Part shown: positions 1 through 11,700 of the stretch, piece by piece
Numbering within the stretch: the first letter of the stretch is position 1
How the letters are laid out: each line of letters opens with the position of its first letter
NCBI GenBank assembly: GCA_019686135.1
Contig: JADGHL010000034.1
Location: 1 to 43,053 of the forward strand
Source of the DNA: Myxococcaceae bacterium
GTDB lineage: Bacteria > Myxococcota > Myxococcia > Myxococcales > Myxococcaceae
Reading direction: 5' to 3'
DNA length: 43,053 bases
The notes under the pieces: model-generated
What the model was told of the DNA's origin: nothing
Databases searched by the model: none
The model's input: only the letters and a program-made list of their open reading frames with translations
Program-made: the position numbers and the translations under genes

Positions 1-2091
<2,091 letters not shown>

Positions 2092-2238
2092 TCACAAGCG
2101 CGCACACGGCCGCACCGTGGTGGTGATGTGCGCTCCGGCGCTTTCCGGTGGCGGACGCCGGATGGACGCGGCGCGGGCAGGTTCGCGGAATGTCGCAGGA
2201 GGTCCTCCGTCGAAAGCACGTAGACTGCACCCGTCGAC

Positions 2239-3528
2239 ATGGGGATCCGCGGAAAGCTCGCGCTGTTGGTGCCGGGGCTGGTGGCGCTCACCGTGACCGG
2301 TGTGGCCCTCGGCGTCACCGAAGCGCAGCGCCGCGAACAGACCCGCGAGATGCGTCAGCGGCACGAGCAGCTGCTCGAGGCGGTGGGCGTGACCGCGGCG
2401 GCGTACGTCGCGCAGAACGACATGGCCGGGCTGGACGCGCTGGTGGCCAACGTCAGCCAGCAACGGCTCGATCCGGATCTGGTGGAGCTGGTGGTGGTGA
2501 ACCAGGACGGACGGATCATCGCCCACACCGATCCGACCCGGTTCAACGAACGCGTCGACGATGCCTTCACCCGCCGCGCGCTCACCTCCGTCGATCCGGT
2601 GTCGGAGCGGAGCGGGGATCAGCTCCGCATCGGCGTGCCCGCGAACGCCGGCGTGCGCTGGGCGACGGTCACCGCCACGTATTCGCTGCAGCGCCTCAAC
2701 GCGTCGATCGCCCGGAGCCGAGGGATCTGGCTCCTGGGCGCGGCGCTGTTGGGGCTGGTCATCTGCGCGCTCTTGTTCAGCGGGCTGTACCGGGTGGTGA
2801 TCCGCCCGGTGCGGACGCTGACCCGCGTGGCGCGGCGGATGGGCGAGGGCGTGCTCGACGAGCGCGTGCCGCCGCTCGGCGCCGGCGAGCTGGGAGAGCT
2901 GGGCGAGACCTTCAACAAGATGGCCGCGGCGCTGAAGGCGCAGCGCGAGAACCTCGAGCACGCCGTGGCCGAACGCACCCGCGAGCTGAGCGAGGCGAAC
3001 CAAAGGCTGGAGAAGCTGGCGGTCACCGACGGGCTGACCGGCGTGTTCAACCACCGGCGGTTCCAGGAGGCGCTGGCGCAGGAGGTGCTGCGCGCGTCGC
3101 GGACGCAGCGGCGCTTCAGCGTGATGATGGTGGATGTCGATCACTTCAAGCGCTTCAACGACACCTTCGGTCACCCTGCGGGCGACGAGCTGCTGCGCCG
3201 CCTGGCGCGGACGCTGGAGCAGGAGCTCCGGGCGACGGACCTCATCGCCCGTTACGGCGGCGAGGAGTTCGCGGTGGTGCTGCCGGACACCGACAAGGAC
3301 GTCGCGCTCGCGGCCGCCGAACGCCTGCGTGCCGCGGTGGAAGCCGACCTGAACGTGCCCGGCGCCGAGCATAAGGTGACGATCTCCGTGGGGCTGGCCA
3401 CGTACTCGGCGGACGGGGACACGCCGCAGGCGATCCTGATCGCCGCCGATCGCGCGCTCTACGCGGCGAAGCACTCCGGGCGGAATCGGGTGGTCACCGC
3501 CGCCTCGGCCCTGGAGCAGGTCGGATGA
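2239..3528 (+). CDS. Sensor diguanylate cyclase (periplasmic domain, HAMP, GGDEF)
   Basis: Second c-di-GMP synthase. It has a transmembrane segment at about residues 5-25, an extracytoplasmic sensor of about 130 residues (26-155), a second membrane helix (158-182), a HAMP linker with a coiled coil (183-255) and a GGDEF domain (260-425). GGEEF lies at 340-344, with the I-site RATD five residues before it, so catalysis and product feedback both look intact. The sensor has a CACHE-like length and feel, but I cannot assign a ligand. The last codons overlap the next gene by ATGA, which couples this cyclase tightly to a PhnD-type binding lipoprotein. No convincing Shine-Dalgarno precedes the ATG. 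A TAGACT hexamer at 2221-2226 could act as a -10 with a very short leader. Confidence 0.92.
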   Translation: MGIRGKLALLVPGLVALTVTGVALGVTEAQRREQTREMRQRHEQLLEAVGVTAAAYVAQNDMAGLDALVANVSQQRLDPDLVELVVVNQDGRIIAHTDPTRFNERVDDAFTRRALTSVDPVSERSGDQLRIGVPANAGVRWATVTATYSLQRLNASIARSRGIWLLGAALLGLVICALLFSGLYRVVIRPVRTLTRVARRMGEGVLDERVPPLGAGELGELGETFNKMAAALKAQRENLEHAVAERTRELSEANQRLEKLAVTDGLTGVFNHRRFQEALAQEVLRASRTQRRFSVMMVDVDHFKRFNDTFGHPAGDELLRRLARTLEQELRATDLIARYGGEEFAVVLPDTDKDVALAAAERLRAAVEADLNVPGAEHKVTISVGLATYSADGDTPQAILIAADRALYAAKHSGRNRVVTAASALEQVG

Positions 3529-4454
3529 AGCGACGCGCGTGGATCGCCCTAGCAGAAGCGTCCCTGGTGCTGGCGTGGGCGGGCTGCACTCAGCAGGACC
3601 TTGAGCCGCCGCCGCGGCAGGCCGAGCCCCCGCCCGATCCGGACTTCCGCCCGCCGGCGGGGTTCGAGAAGCTGACGCTCTCCACCACGCCGTATCTGGA
3701 TCCCGAGAAGCTCAACGAGTCGCTCCAGCCGCTGGCGAGCTACCTCTCGCGGTACCTTCACGTCCCGGTGGAGGTGGTGCGGGCCAACAGCTACGCGCAC
3801 GTGGGCACGCTGATGAAGGAGGGGCAGGTCGATCTCGGATCGTTCAGTCCGCTCTCCTACGTGCGCGCGAAGGAGAACGATCCCGGGCTGATCCCGCTGG
3901 TGAACTTCATCTCCGACGGGTCGGCGACTTCCGCCGGCTACATCGTGGTGAAGGAGTCGAGCCCCTTTCAGACGCTGGAGGACCTCAAGGGTCACTCCTT
4001 CGCGTTCGTCGATCCCGACTCCACCACCGGCTACCTCTACGCCGTGGCGCTGATGCGGTCGCGGAACATCGACGAGAAGACGTGGTTCTCGCGGACCGAG
4101 TTCACCGGCAACCACGAGGCCTCGCTGCAGGCGGTCTACGATGGGCGCGTCGACGCGGCGGCCATCTACCAGGGCGCGCTGCCGGCGCTGTACCGCAACA
4201 AGGGGATCGACCCGCTGTCGTTCCGGATCATCGCCAAGACGCGCCGCACGCCGAAGGATCTGTTCTGCGTGCGCAGCGGCCTGCCCAAAGAAGTGGTGAC
4301 GCAGATCCGCCGCGCGTTCCTGGCGCTCACCGTGCGCACCGAGGAGGGGCGCCGGGTGCTCTCGCCGCTCAACGTCAACGGCTTCACCCAGGTCGACGAG
4401 GAGGCCTACACCGAGGTGCGCGAGGTCAACGCGCAGTTCGCCGGGAAAAAGTGA
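3525..4454 (+). CDS. PhnD-like periplasmic binding lipoprotein, orphan
   Basis: Substrate-binding protein of the phosphate/phosphite/phosphonate (PhnD/TauA-like) family, 309 residues. The N-terminus has a basic start, a hydrophobic stretch and WAGC as a likely lipobox with Cys at about residue 20; Trp at -3 is atypical. The mature part shows family hallmarks: an early TPY-containing strand, a DLGSFSP segment, and D-P-D-S-T-T-G-Y followed by a helix, the usual ligand-loop region. No ABC permease or ATPase gene is nearby. The gene instead overlaps the upstream sensor cyclase (ATGA at 3525-3528) and the downstream methyltransferase (GTGA at 4451-4454). A role as ligand-binding partner of the cyclase's periplasmic domain is inferred from this context and not shown. 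Ligand unknown. Confidence 0.85.
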   Translation: MKRRAWIALAEASLVLAWAGCTQQDLEPPPRQAEPPPDPDFRPPAGFEKLTLSTTPYLDPEKLNESLQPLASYLSRYLHVPVEVVRANSYAHVGTLMKEGQVDLGSFSPLSYVRAKENDPGLIPLVNFISDGSATSAGYIVVKESSPFQTLEDLKGHSFAFVDPDSTTGYLYAVALMRSRNIDEKTWFSRTEFTGNHEASLQAVYDGRVDAAAIYQGALPALYRNKGIDPLSFRIIAKTRRTPKDLFCVRSGLPKEVVTQIRRAFLALTVRTEEGRRVLSPLNVNGFTQVDEEAYTEVREVNAQFAGKK

Positions 4455-5224
4455 CCGGGTCCGGTTTGGGAAAAGTGGCGATCACCACCGCCGGGTCGCC
4501 TGATGCCGCCCTCTGCCGGAAGGGGGAGGCCGTGGCGCACCGCTTCGGTGTCCCCTTCGTTCAACGGGGTGGGCGCTCGCTGGAGGCGCTCCGAGCGGCG
4601 ATCGCGGCGGACGTGCTCGTCGTCTTCGGCCGCGACGGCGTGCGCCTGTACGACGGGAATGCGCCGGTGGTCTGGAGCCCGGGGATGGCCGCGCTGCGGA
4701 TCGGCCGGATGGAGGCGGGAGGCGTCGACCCGCTGGTGGAGGTCGCGGGACTGCGGCGAGGAGATCAGGTCCTGGATGCGACGCTCGGGCTTGGACAGGA
4801 CACGCTCGTGGCGTCGCGTGCCGTCGGAGAATCCGGGCGGATCGTCGCGTTGGAGAAGAGCCTGCCGCTGGCGATCTTCACGGCCGCTGGGCTTGCGGGC
4901 GCGGAGCGGGGCGGCGCCATCGAGGTGCTGCACGGGGACGCCGCCCGCTACCTCTCGTCCCAGCCGGATCGCAGCGTCGACGTGGTGCTCTTCGATCCCA
5001 TGTTCGCGCGCCCGCGCAAGTCGCAGCCCGCGTTCGAGATGCTGCGGCGTCACGCCGACGCGGCACCGCTCACGCCCGAGGTCCTGGACGAGGCGAAGCG
5101 GGTCGCGCGCAGGAGCGTGGTGGTCAAGGGCGCGAAATATTCGGACGACCTGCGGAAGCTCGGGCTTCGGCCCCTTCCGCGTTCGCGTCACGCTGATGTG
5201 GTGTGGGCGCGCATCGACGTCTGA
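4451..5224 (+). CDS. RsmJ-like SAM-dependent methyltransferase
   Basis: Class I SAM-dependent methyltransferase of about 257 residues. The Rossmann motif I reads LDATLGLGQDT, with an acidic ALEKS at the end of strand 2. Motif IV reads DVVLFDPMF and is followed by a K-S element. The later R-S-V-V-V-K-G-A-K-Y segment resembles the V-V-V-K-R-P-x-Y of RsmJ, the 16S rRNA G1516 methyltransferase (DUF548). That family assignment is by motif resemblance; the substrate could differ. The GTG at 4451 overlaps the stop of the preceding gene. A second in-frame GTG at 4475 is an alternative start. The link to the upstream cyclase and binding protein is positional only. Confidence 0.75.
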   Translation: MTGSGLGKVAITTAGSPDAALCRKGEAVAHRFGVPFVQRGGRSLEALRAAIAADVLVVFGRDGVRLYDGNAPVVWSPGMAALRIGRMEAGGVDPLVEVAGLRRGDQVLDATLGLGQDTLVASRAVGESGRIVALEKSLPLAIFTAAGLAGAERGGAIEVLHGDAARYLSSQPDRSVDVVLFDPMFARPRKSQPAFEMLRRHADAAPLTPEVLDEAKRVARRSVVVKGAKYSDDLRKLGLRPLPRSRHADVVWARIDV

Positions 5225-5271
5225 AGTTCCGTCACGCCCCTCTGCCCACGGCGGAGGGAAGCGGCCGCGCA

Positions 5272-5305
5272 CCGCCTCGTGCCGCGCACAGCGGACACGA
5301 GGCGG
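5272..5305. terminator. Perfect 10 bp hairpin between convergent genes
   Basis: CCGCCTCGTG at 5272-5281 pairs perfectly with CACGAGGCGG at 5296-5305 across a 14-base loop. It lies between the end of the methyltransferase (5224, +) and the end of the last giant lipoprotein gene (5319, -), where a bidirectional terminator is expected. There is no T-run on either side, so if it terminates transcription it is not a classical intrinsic terminator. Confidence 0.5.
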
Positions 5306-5318
5306 CGACGACGGCCGG

Positions 5319-8300
5319 TCACTGCGCCACGAAGCGGTAGGCGGAGTTCGGGTCGATGCCCGGGCTGGTCGAGCTGTTGACGTTGACCTTCCAGGCCACC
5401 GAGCCGGTGGGATCCTCGAGCCAGGTCGTGGCGTAGAGGCCGCGCTCGTACGCGGTGGACACGGAGTCGGTCATCGTCCCGAAGTGGAACTCGATGTCCC
5501 CGTTGTCGAAGAACTTCACCTGGAAGTTGTAGTCGAACGTGTAGGACGAGAGATCGTACTTCACGTGCTCCCAGCTCACGATGGTGTACCCATCGTTGGG
5601 GGTGATGCCGGGTTCCCTGCGCTCCCACCAGATGCCGCCGCCCGGTACTGCGGCGAGCGAGTCCCAGAAGGGCGCCACCAGGCCGCTGTCCGCGTCGGTC
5701 GGTTTGGGCGTGGTCTTGTTCGTAGGGTAGCAGCTCGTGGGCGACGTGCAGGACAACGGCTTGAACGAGATGAACCCGTTGGTGCCCACCCAGATCCGGT
5801 CGAAGAGGAACCCGCCGACCCGGATCGGGACCGCGAGCTGGACCTCATCGATCGACTCGTCCGAATCCCCGGAGGGAACGATCTGCGTTCCGGTGGCGGA
5901 GATGGACTCGAAGTTCCCGGGGATGCTCTGGCCCGCGTAGCTGTACGCCGCGCAGGCGGGGTTGGGCTGGCCCGGCGTGCCGAGCTGTCCATTCGGGGAT
6001 CCGTAGGTGGCCGTCGACGGCGCGACGCAGGCGATGCGGGTGATCCCCGAGGCCTTGATCAACGCCGGATCGTTGGGGGGTGCGCCGAGCTGGATCGTCC
6101 GGCCCGGCACGACCGTACCGGGGATCCGGAAGGTCGAGTACACGCCGCCATTGATGGTGAGGCTGAGGTCGAAGGCCTGGGTCGAGGGCAGCTGGTAGCC
6201 GCTGCCCCAGACGTAGTCCACCGGCACGTTGTCCCCCGCGTTCGCGGACTGCCCGAGCACGACGGCCGAGTTCGGCTGCATCACGAGCGACGAGGTGATG
6301 GTGAATCCGCCCCCGTTGCCATCGTCGATCGACCAGCCATTGAGGTCGATCGGATCCGACGTGTTGTTCGTGATCTCCAGCCACTGTCCGTCGGTGACGC
6401 CCGAGGCAGGGACGAGGTTCACTTCCGTGATCTCGAACTGGCCGGGCGGGATGATCTCCGGCGCACCCGTGATTTCGACGGCGCCGCCGTTCCCGACCTC
6501 CTGGACCACGGTGTAGGACCGGCCGGTGGCCGCGAGCACCGGAGTGGGCGTGGGCACGACGCCGAAGAAGCTGAAGCTGTCACCGGGGGAGGGGAAGATC
6601 CCGTTGGCGAACTGGTCCGGGTAGACCTGCACCGCGCCGGACTCGTCGAAGTTCTTGACGCCGATGAGGCCCTTGTCGGTGCTGTCGTAGCCGATCACGT
6701 CCTTGAACACGACGTTGATCTGCCCGTCCTCGTAGATCTGCACCTGGAAGGTGAGCTTCTTCGTGGGCGTCTGGGTGTACGGATACTCGTAGATGTTGTT
6801 CCACTGCACGATGAGCCGCCGCTGCGAGCCGGCGCCGTCGATCTGCCAGAGGATCTGCGTGTCGTTGCCGGTCTCGAGATCGTCCGCGAAGGCCAGGATC
6901 TGAAGCGGCTCGCCGGTCGTGGAGGGCAGCGTGGTCGGGTAGCTGGTGCTCACCAGCGCATCGGAGAGCAGCAAGAAGCCGTCCGCCGACACGGTCACGC
7001 CGTGCGCGGTGACCGGGGTTCCCATGATCACCGTTGAGAAGGATGTCCCGAACGAGGCGAACAGCTCATTGGTGTCGAGGTCCGGGACCACTCCGGGAAC
7101 CGGCGTCCCGGAGTTGGTGATGTCGATGAAGGAGACGGCGGGGTCGTTTTTCACCGCGAAGTTCACCGCCCGCATCGGACCGCCACCCTGCAGGGTCGAC
7201 CCGGTCAGCTGGATGACGGTCCCCTCCGGGACCGGCGACGGCGTGAAGACCAGCTTCGCCGGCGTGGTCACGTCCACCGTGACGGTGAGCGGCGGCGAGA
7301 GCGCATCGCCCACCAGGTTCTCGGCGAACAGCGCGTAGGTGGTCTGCGCGTTGGGGTAGACGGTGTGCGTGCCGGTCTCGGCCGCCTCCCCGTTCACTTC
7401 CTCCAGCACCTTGCCGGTGGCGAACTCGTACAGCTCGACGTGGCGCGCGTTCTCCACGTTCCAGGACAGCTGGGCCGGCGTGCCGCCATTCGCGAGGACC
7501 GGGATGTCGACGGTGAACGTCGGGTTGAGAAGATCGCCGACCACGGAGACGGCTCCGCTCCGCGACGCCGAACCGCCCCGCGCATTGCGGGCGACGATGG
7601 TCACGTCGCCATCGGTCACCGGGCTACTGACCTGGGCCGTGCCATTGGCGACTTTTCCGGGCTCCTGCGTCGTGTAGACCTCGGCGCCGTTGACCAGGAT
7701 CTGCACCGAGCTCGCCTCCGCGGTCTTCCAGGAGACGGAGAAGGTGCCGCCCAGCTTGGCGTAGGTCGGCGTGGTGAACTCCGTGATGATCGGATCCGCG
7801 CCCGCGTAGACGATCAGATCCTGCGACACCTCGTCCGCGCCGTTGCGCGCGACCAGGCGGTAGGGCACCAGCCCGTTGAGATCCGAGACCAGCTCGGGCA
7901 CCGGTTCGGAGAAGGTCCCGTCGGCGATCTCCTCGGGGGTGGAGGCGGTGTGGATCACCCCGCGGCCCTCGCCCTCCAGTGTGACCTCGGTGGCGCCGCC
8001 GACCTTCCAGTTGAGCGTGATCGTCCCGTCCGGGTCCACCGACGGCGCCGCCGACGCGAACGCCAGGATCGCCGGTCCGACCTCGACGGCGATCGACGAC
8101 TCGTGGTCCCCCGCGGTGAGCGTGTACGTGGTGGAGAAGTTGGGCCGGCGGACCAGAGAACCAGTGTGGTTCGCACCGTCGTACACCACCTCGCCGCCGG
8201 CATCCTCGATGTGGACCGACTCTGCCGCCGGGATGTTCCAGACGATCGATACCTCTTCGCCCGCGGTCACCTTCTGCGGAAAGACCGCGAAGAAGAACTC

Positions 8301-8660
8301 ATCGTTCGGCTGTTGCACCGCCACCGGCGCCGACGCCGTGTCCGAACCGCCCGGGCCAAAGGCGGTGAGGATGTAGAGCGTGTTCTCCTGCGGCTTCACC
8401 ACCAGCGATCCCTTCGCCGCGTCCGCGGCGGAGATGGTGAACGCCTTGCCGGACTGGGTGGTGAGGCTCACCGACTTCGCGTCGGTCGTCTCCCAGCTCA
8501 ACGTGACCTCGCCGCCCGGCGCCACGGAGGAGGCGGAGGCGGTGAACGACTTCACCTGCGCCGAAGGCGGCACCTCGGGAGTGGGCGCCTCGGGGGTGGG
8601 GCAACCGGCGAGCAGCGAGAGCGCGGCCAGCCCGAACAGTGGGGAAAGGCTTCTGAACAT
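5319..8660 (-). CDS. Giant Ig-like / lamin-tail lipoprotein, third of three paralogs
   Basis: Lipoprotein of 1,113 residues. The signal peptide ends in a canonical LLAGC lipobox at the start of a Pro/Glu/Thr linker. Residues about 28-500 are a string of beta-rich Ig-like repeats of roughly 85-95 residues, each opening with an S-F-T-A-type strand and a G-x-x-V-x-L-x-W core. About 510-700 is a NIDO-like jelly-roll-type module (I-x-W-x-N-G-F / APFWDD-type motifs). About 740-850 looks like a lamin-tail domain (GQWLEITN, then N-G-W-S-I-D-D). About 905-1113 is a second NIDO-like module ending YRFVAQ. The ATG at 8660 is preferred over longer frames because GGAG sits five bases upstream and the signal peptide starts there. 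It lies 44 bp after the stop of its paralog. Function unknown; a surface adhesive or structural role is inference from domain types. Confidence 0.85.
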   Translation of the reverse strand: MFRSLSPLFGLAALSLLAGCPTPEAPTPEVPPSAQVKSFTASASSVAPGGEVTLSWETTDAKSVSLTTQSGKAFTISAADAAKGSLVVKPQENTLYILTAFGPGGSDTASAPVAVQQPNDEFFFAVFPQKVTAGEEVSIVWNIPAAESVHIEDAGGEVVYDGANHTGSLVRRPNFSTTYTLTAGDHESSIAVEVGPAILAFASAAPSVDPDGTITLNWKVGGATEVTLEGEGRGVIHTASTPEEIADGTFSEPVPELVSDLNGLVPYRLVARNGADEVSQDLIVYAGADPIITEFTTPTYAKLGGTFSVSWKTAEASSVQILVNGAEVYTTQEPGKVANGTAQVSSPVTDGDVTIVARNARGGSASRSGAVSVVGDLLNPTFTVDIPVLANGGTPAQLSWNVENARHVELYEFATGKVLEEVNGEAAETGTHTVYPNAQTTYALFAENLVGDALSPPLTVTVDVTTPAKLVFTPSPVPEGTVIQLTGSTLQGGGPMRAVNFAVKNDPAVSFIDITNSGTPVPGVVPDLDTNELFASFGTSFSTVIMGTPVTAHGVTVSADGFLLLSDALVSTSYPTTLPSTTGEPLQILAFADDLETGNDTQILWQIDGAGSQRRLIVQWNNIYEYPYTQTPTKKLTFQVQIYEDGQINVVFKDVIGYDSTDKGLIGVKNFDESGAVQVYPDQFANGIFPSPGDSFSFFGVVPTPTPVLAATGRSYTVVQEVGNGGAVEITGAPEIIPPGQFEITEVNLVPASGVTDGQWLEITNNTSDPIDLNGWSIDDGNGGGFTITSSLVMQPNSAVVLGQSANAGDNVPVDYVWGSGYQLPSTQAFDLSLTINGGVYSTFRIPGTVVPGRTIQLGAPPNDPALIKASGITRIACVAPSTATYGSPNGQLGTPGQPNPACAAYSYAGQSIPGNFESISATGTQIVPSGDSDESIDEVQLAVPIRVGGFLFDRIWVGTNGFISFKPLSCTSPTSCYPTNKTTPKPTDADSGLVAPFWDSLAAVPGGGIWWERREPGITPNDGYTIVSWEHVKYDLSSYTFDYNFQVKFFDNGDIEFHFGTMTDSVSTAYERGLYATTWLEDPTGSVAWKVNVNSSTSPGIDPNSAYRFVAQ

Positions 8661-8665
8661 GCGGG

Positions 8666-8669
8666 CTCC
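8666..8669 (-). promoter_or_regulatory. Ribosome binding site fixing the start at 8660
   Basis: GGAG on the minus strand, five bases before the ATG at 8660. It supports the lipoprotein start and rejects the longer reading frame, which would add about 50 residues ahead of the signal peptide. Confidence 0.7.
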
Positions 8670-8704
8670 AGAAAAATCAGCGGCCATAAATGTCGAGCTC
8701 CTCG

Positions 8705-11700
8705 TCACTGCGCCGTGAGGCGGAAGGCCCGGTTGGAGGCGATCCCCGGTGTGTCGGCCGAGTCGATGTTGAAGATGAATGCCGCGTCGCCGCTGGCGTG
8801 TTCGACCCACGTCACGGACCGGGTGCCGTCCTCGCCGTTGAACGTCCCGAAGTGGAACTCGATGTTCCCGTTGTCGAAGAACTTCACCTGGAAGCTCAGG
8901 TCGTCGGTGGGTTCATCGAAGCGGTGGACGTTCTCCCAGCTGACGACGGTGTAGCCGTCGTTGGGCGTGACGCCCGGCACCTTGCGCTCCCAGTACACGC
9001 CGCCGTGCGCGGTGGTGTCGATGTCCGCCCAGAACGGAGCGATCAAGCCGACCGGCGCCTTCGTCGGATCGAGCGCCTTCTTGGGCGTGGAGAAGCAGTA
9101 CTGGTCGCTGCAGGTGAAGGTCGGATCGAGCGAGATGTACCCGTTGGTGGAGACCACCAGCTGGTTGAACGCCACCCCGTCCAGGATCACCGGGGACGGC
9201 AGCGTGATGGTGGCGATGTCGTCGTCCGTGTTGTCGAACATGACTTTCGTGCCGGTCGCGGCGATCGACTCGAAGTTGGGGGCGATCGACCCGGTCATCG
9301 CGTAGCCCGGGCACTCCGGGTTCGCCGCGCCGGGTGTGCCGTGCTGGTTGTGCGTGCCGTAGGCGTTGGCTGCGCGGGCCGTGCAGCCCAGCTGGTCGAC
9401 GCCGGCCGACGTGGCCAGGTAGGGCAGATCACCCATCTGCCAGCTCGTGCCCTGCGGCAGCGAGACCTGCGGAAGGGTGATGCTGGTCACGGTGGTGGTG
9501 CCATTGCGCAGCGTCACCGTGCCGCCGGGCGGAATGGTGAAGGTGTTGCCGTAGACATAGTCCACCGCCACGCCGTCGCCCGCGGTGCTGGACTGCCCGA
9601 GGACGAACCACGCCTGCGGCGGGACGATGGTGCCCGTGGCGATGGTGTGGGTGTTGCCGTTGCCGAAGTCCAGCGTCATCCCGGACAAATCGAGCGGCTG
9701 GAGGCTGCGATTCTCGAGCTCGATCCACTGTCCGTCGGTTACGCCCGCGGGCGGGTTGGCGTTGACCTCCGAGAACTGCACGCGCTCGTACGGATACGGC
9801 TGCTGGATGTCGATCGTCTCCCCGTTGGCGAGGTGGACCTTGCCGTGGATCCCGGCTTTGGACGCGTAGACGGTGGCCGGCAGCTGCGCGGGGCCTGCGA
9901 ACAGGCTCACCGAGCTGTGCGGCTGCGGAATGCCGGGCACGACTTCGGCCACGGTCTCATCGCCATTGATCACGCCGCGCACGGGCGCCGTGCCGGTGTA
10001 GCCGGAGAAATTGTCGTAGGCGAAGACGACCTTCCCGTTCGAGAAGACCTGGGCCTCGAAGCTCAGCGACGAGCCGGACACCGGGTAGTACTGCACGTTC
10101 TTCCACTGGACGATCAGGCGCTGATCCGGGCCCAGCTGGTCCAGCTGGTAATAAATCTTGCCCGCCGAGGCCGAGTAGAAGTCGTCATAGAACGGGACGA
10201 TCGAGAACGGCTCGAGCTTGTCGGTGGGCAGCGTGAGCGGCGAGTCCCAGGTGACGCTCGAGGTCCCGAAGGTGAACCACCCGTTGATCGAGATGGCGAT
10301 CTTGTTGTTGCTGACCGTCTGACCGAAAAGGGTGGTGGTGAACGTCTGCGGCATGGTGACCACCTTGGTGGTCAGGGTGCACGACGAGCAGTAGGCGATG
10401 TCGGTCCCGGTGGAGCTGATGTCGATGAACTCGTCGAACCCGCTCACCCCGACCGCGGTGACCACGTTGTGGCCGGTCACCGTCACCGGGCTGCCGAGCG
10501 GCGCGATGGGCGGCGTCACGGTGAACGCGGCGGGGTTGGCCACGGTGATGTCCACGAAGGCGAGGTCGCTCGCGCCGATGCCGTTGTCGACGATCAGGCG
10601 GTACTGCGTGTCCCGCCCCGGGTAGACGACCACCATTCCCGTCTCGCTGGCCACGCCGGTGCCCTCGTAGACCGCCGAGGTGCTCCCCAGAGGCACGATG
10701 CGGACGCCGCGCGCGTTGGGCGCGGTCCAGGCCAGAGTGACCGGCTGCCCCGCGTACGTGATGGTGGAGGGCGTGGCGGTGAAGGTCGTGACGGTGGGCG
10801 CGCCGATCGGCTCCACCGTGACCGGGTCGCTCGCCGCCATCGTCTGGCGAGCGTCATAGGCGCGCAGAATGTACTCGGTCGTCTGGGGCGGCGAGGGGAG
10901 GACGGCGGTGCCGCTGGCGGCGGTGGCCGGAGACGGGTTCGAGTACACGCGCGTCGTGCCCGCGTAGATCTCCACCCGGTCCGCGCCGGAGGTGGTCCAC
11001 GAGACCTGGAAGGAGCCCCCCGCGGTCACGAGCGGCGGGGCGGTGAAGGACGTCACGCCCACCGTTCCGCCCACGTAGATCTGCAGCGGCTGAGACGAGG
11101 TGGAACCGTCCGCGCCGGTGGCGACCAGCTCGTAGGCGAGCACTGCACCCCGGTCGATCGACGCGGGGACCTCGATGTCGAAGCTGCCGTCCGCCGCCTT
11201 TGCGGGATCGGTCTCTTCATGCAGCGTGCCCTCCACCGCAGCGGTGAGGGTGACCGAGGCGGCGCCGGTGGTCTTCCAGCTCACGGTGAGGGTGTCACCG
11301 GGCTGCACCGGGTTGGGTGTGCCGACGAGCACGTCGATCGACGGCGCCACCGTCACCTGGGACGTGTAGACCGTCCCGTCCACCGTGAGCACGTACTCCG
11401 TGGTGGTGACCGGGGTCACCTGCACGGTGCCCGAGGTCAGCTGCCCTTTGAGGTCGATCGCCTCGCCCTCCGCGGTGGCGAGCGTGACCTCTTTCGCGCG
11501 CGGCGCGGACCACGCGAGGACAGCGCTCTCGCCCGCGCGGAGCTGCTTTGGCGAGGCGACGAAGAGGACCTTCCCCGCGCCGGTGTTCGCGGTGATCACG
11601 ACCGCCGCAGTGGCGCGCACCCCGCGCTCGTTCTTCGCGGTCAGCACGAAGAGCTGGTCGCCGTTGAGGGTAACCTCGAGCTCGCCGCTCGTCGCCGAAG

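Noticed and set aside
2092-3474. Long minus-strand reading frame opposite the sensor cyclase
   Set aside because: It is His/Arg/Gln-rich low-complexity sequence from the antisense of a GC-rich gene, and the plus strand encodes a clear GGDEF protein.
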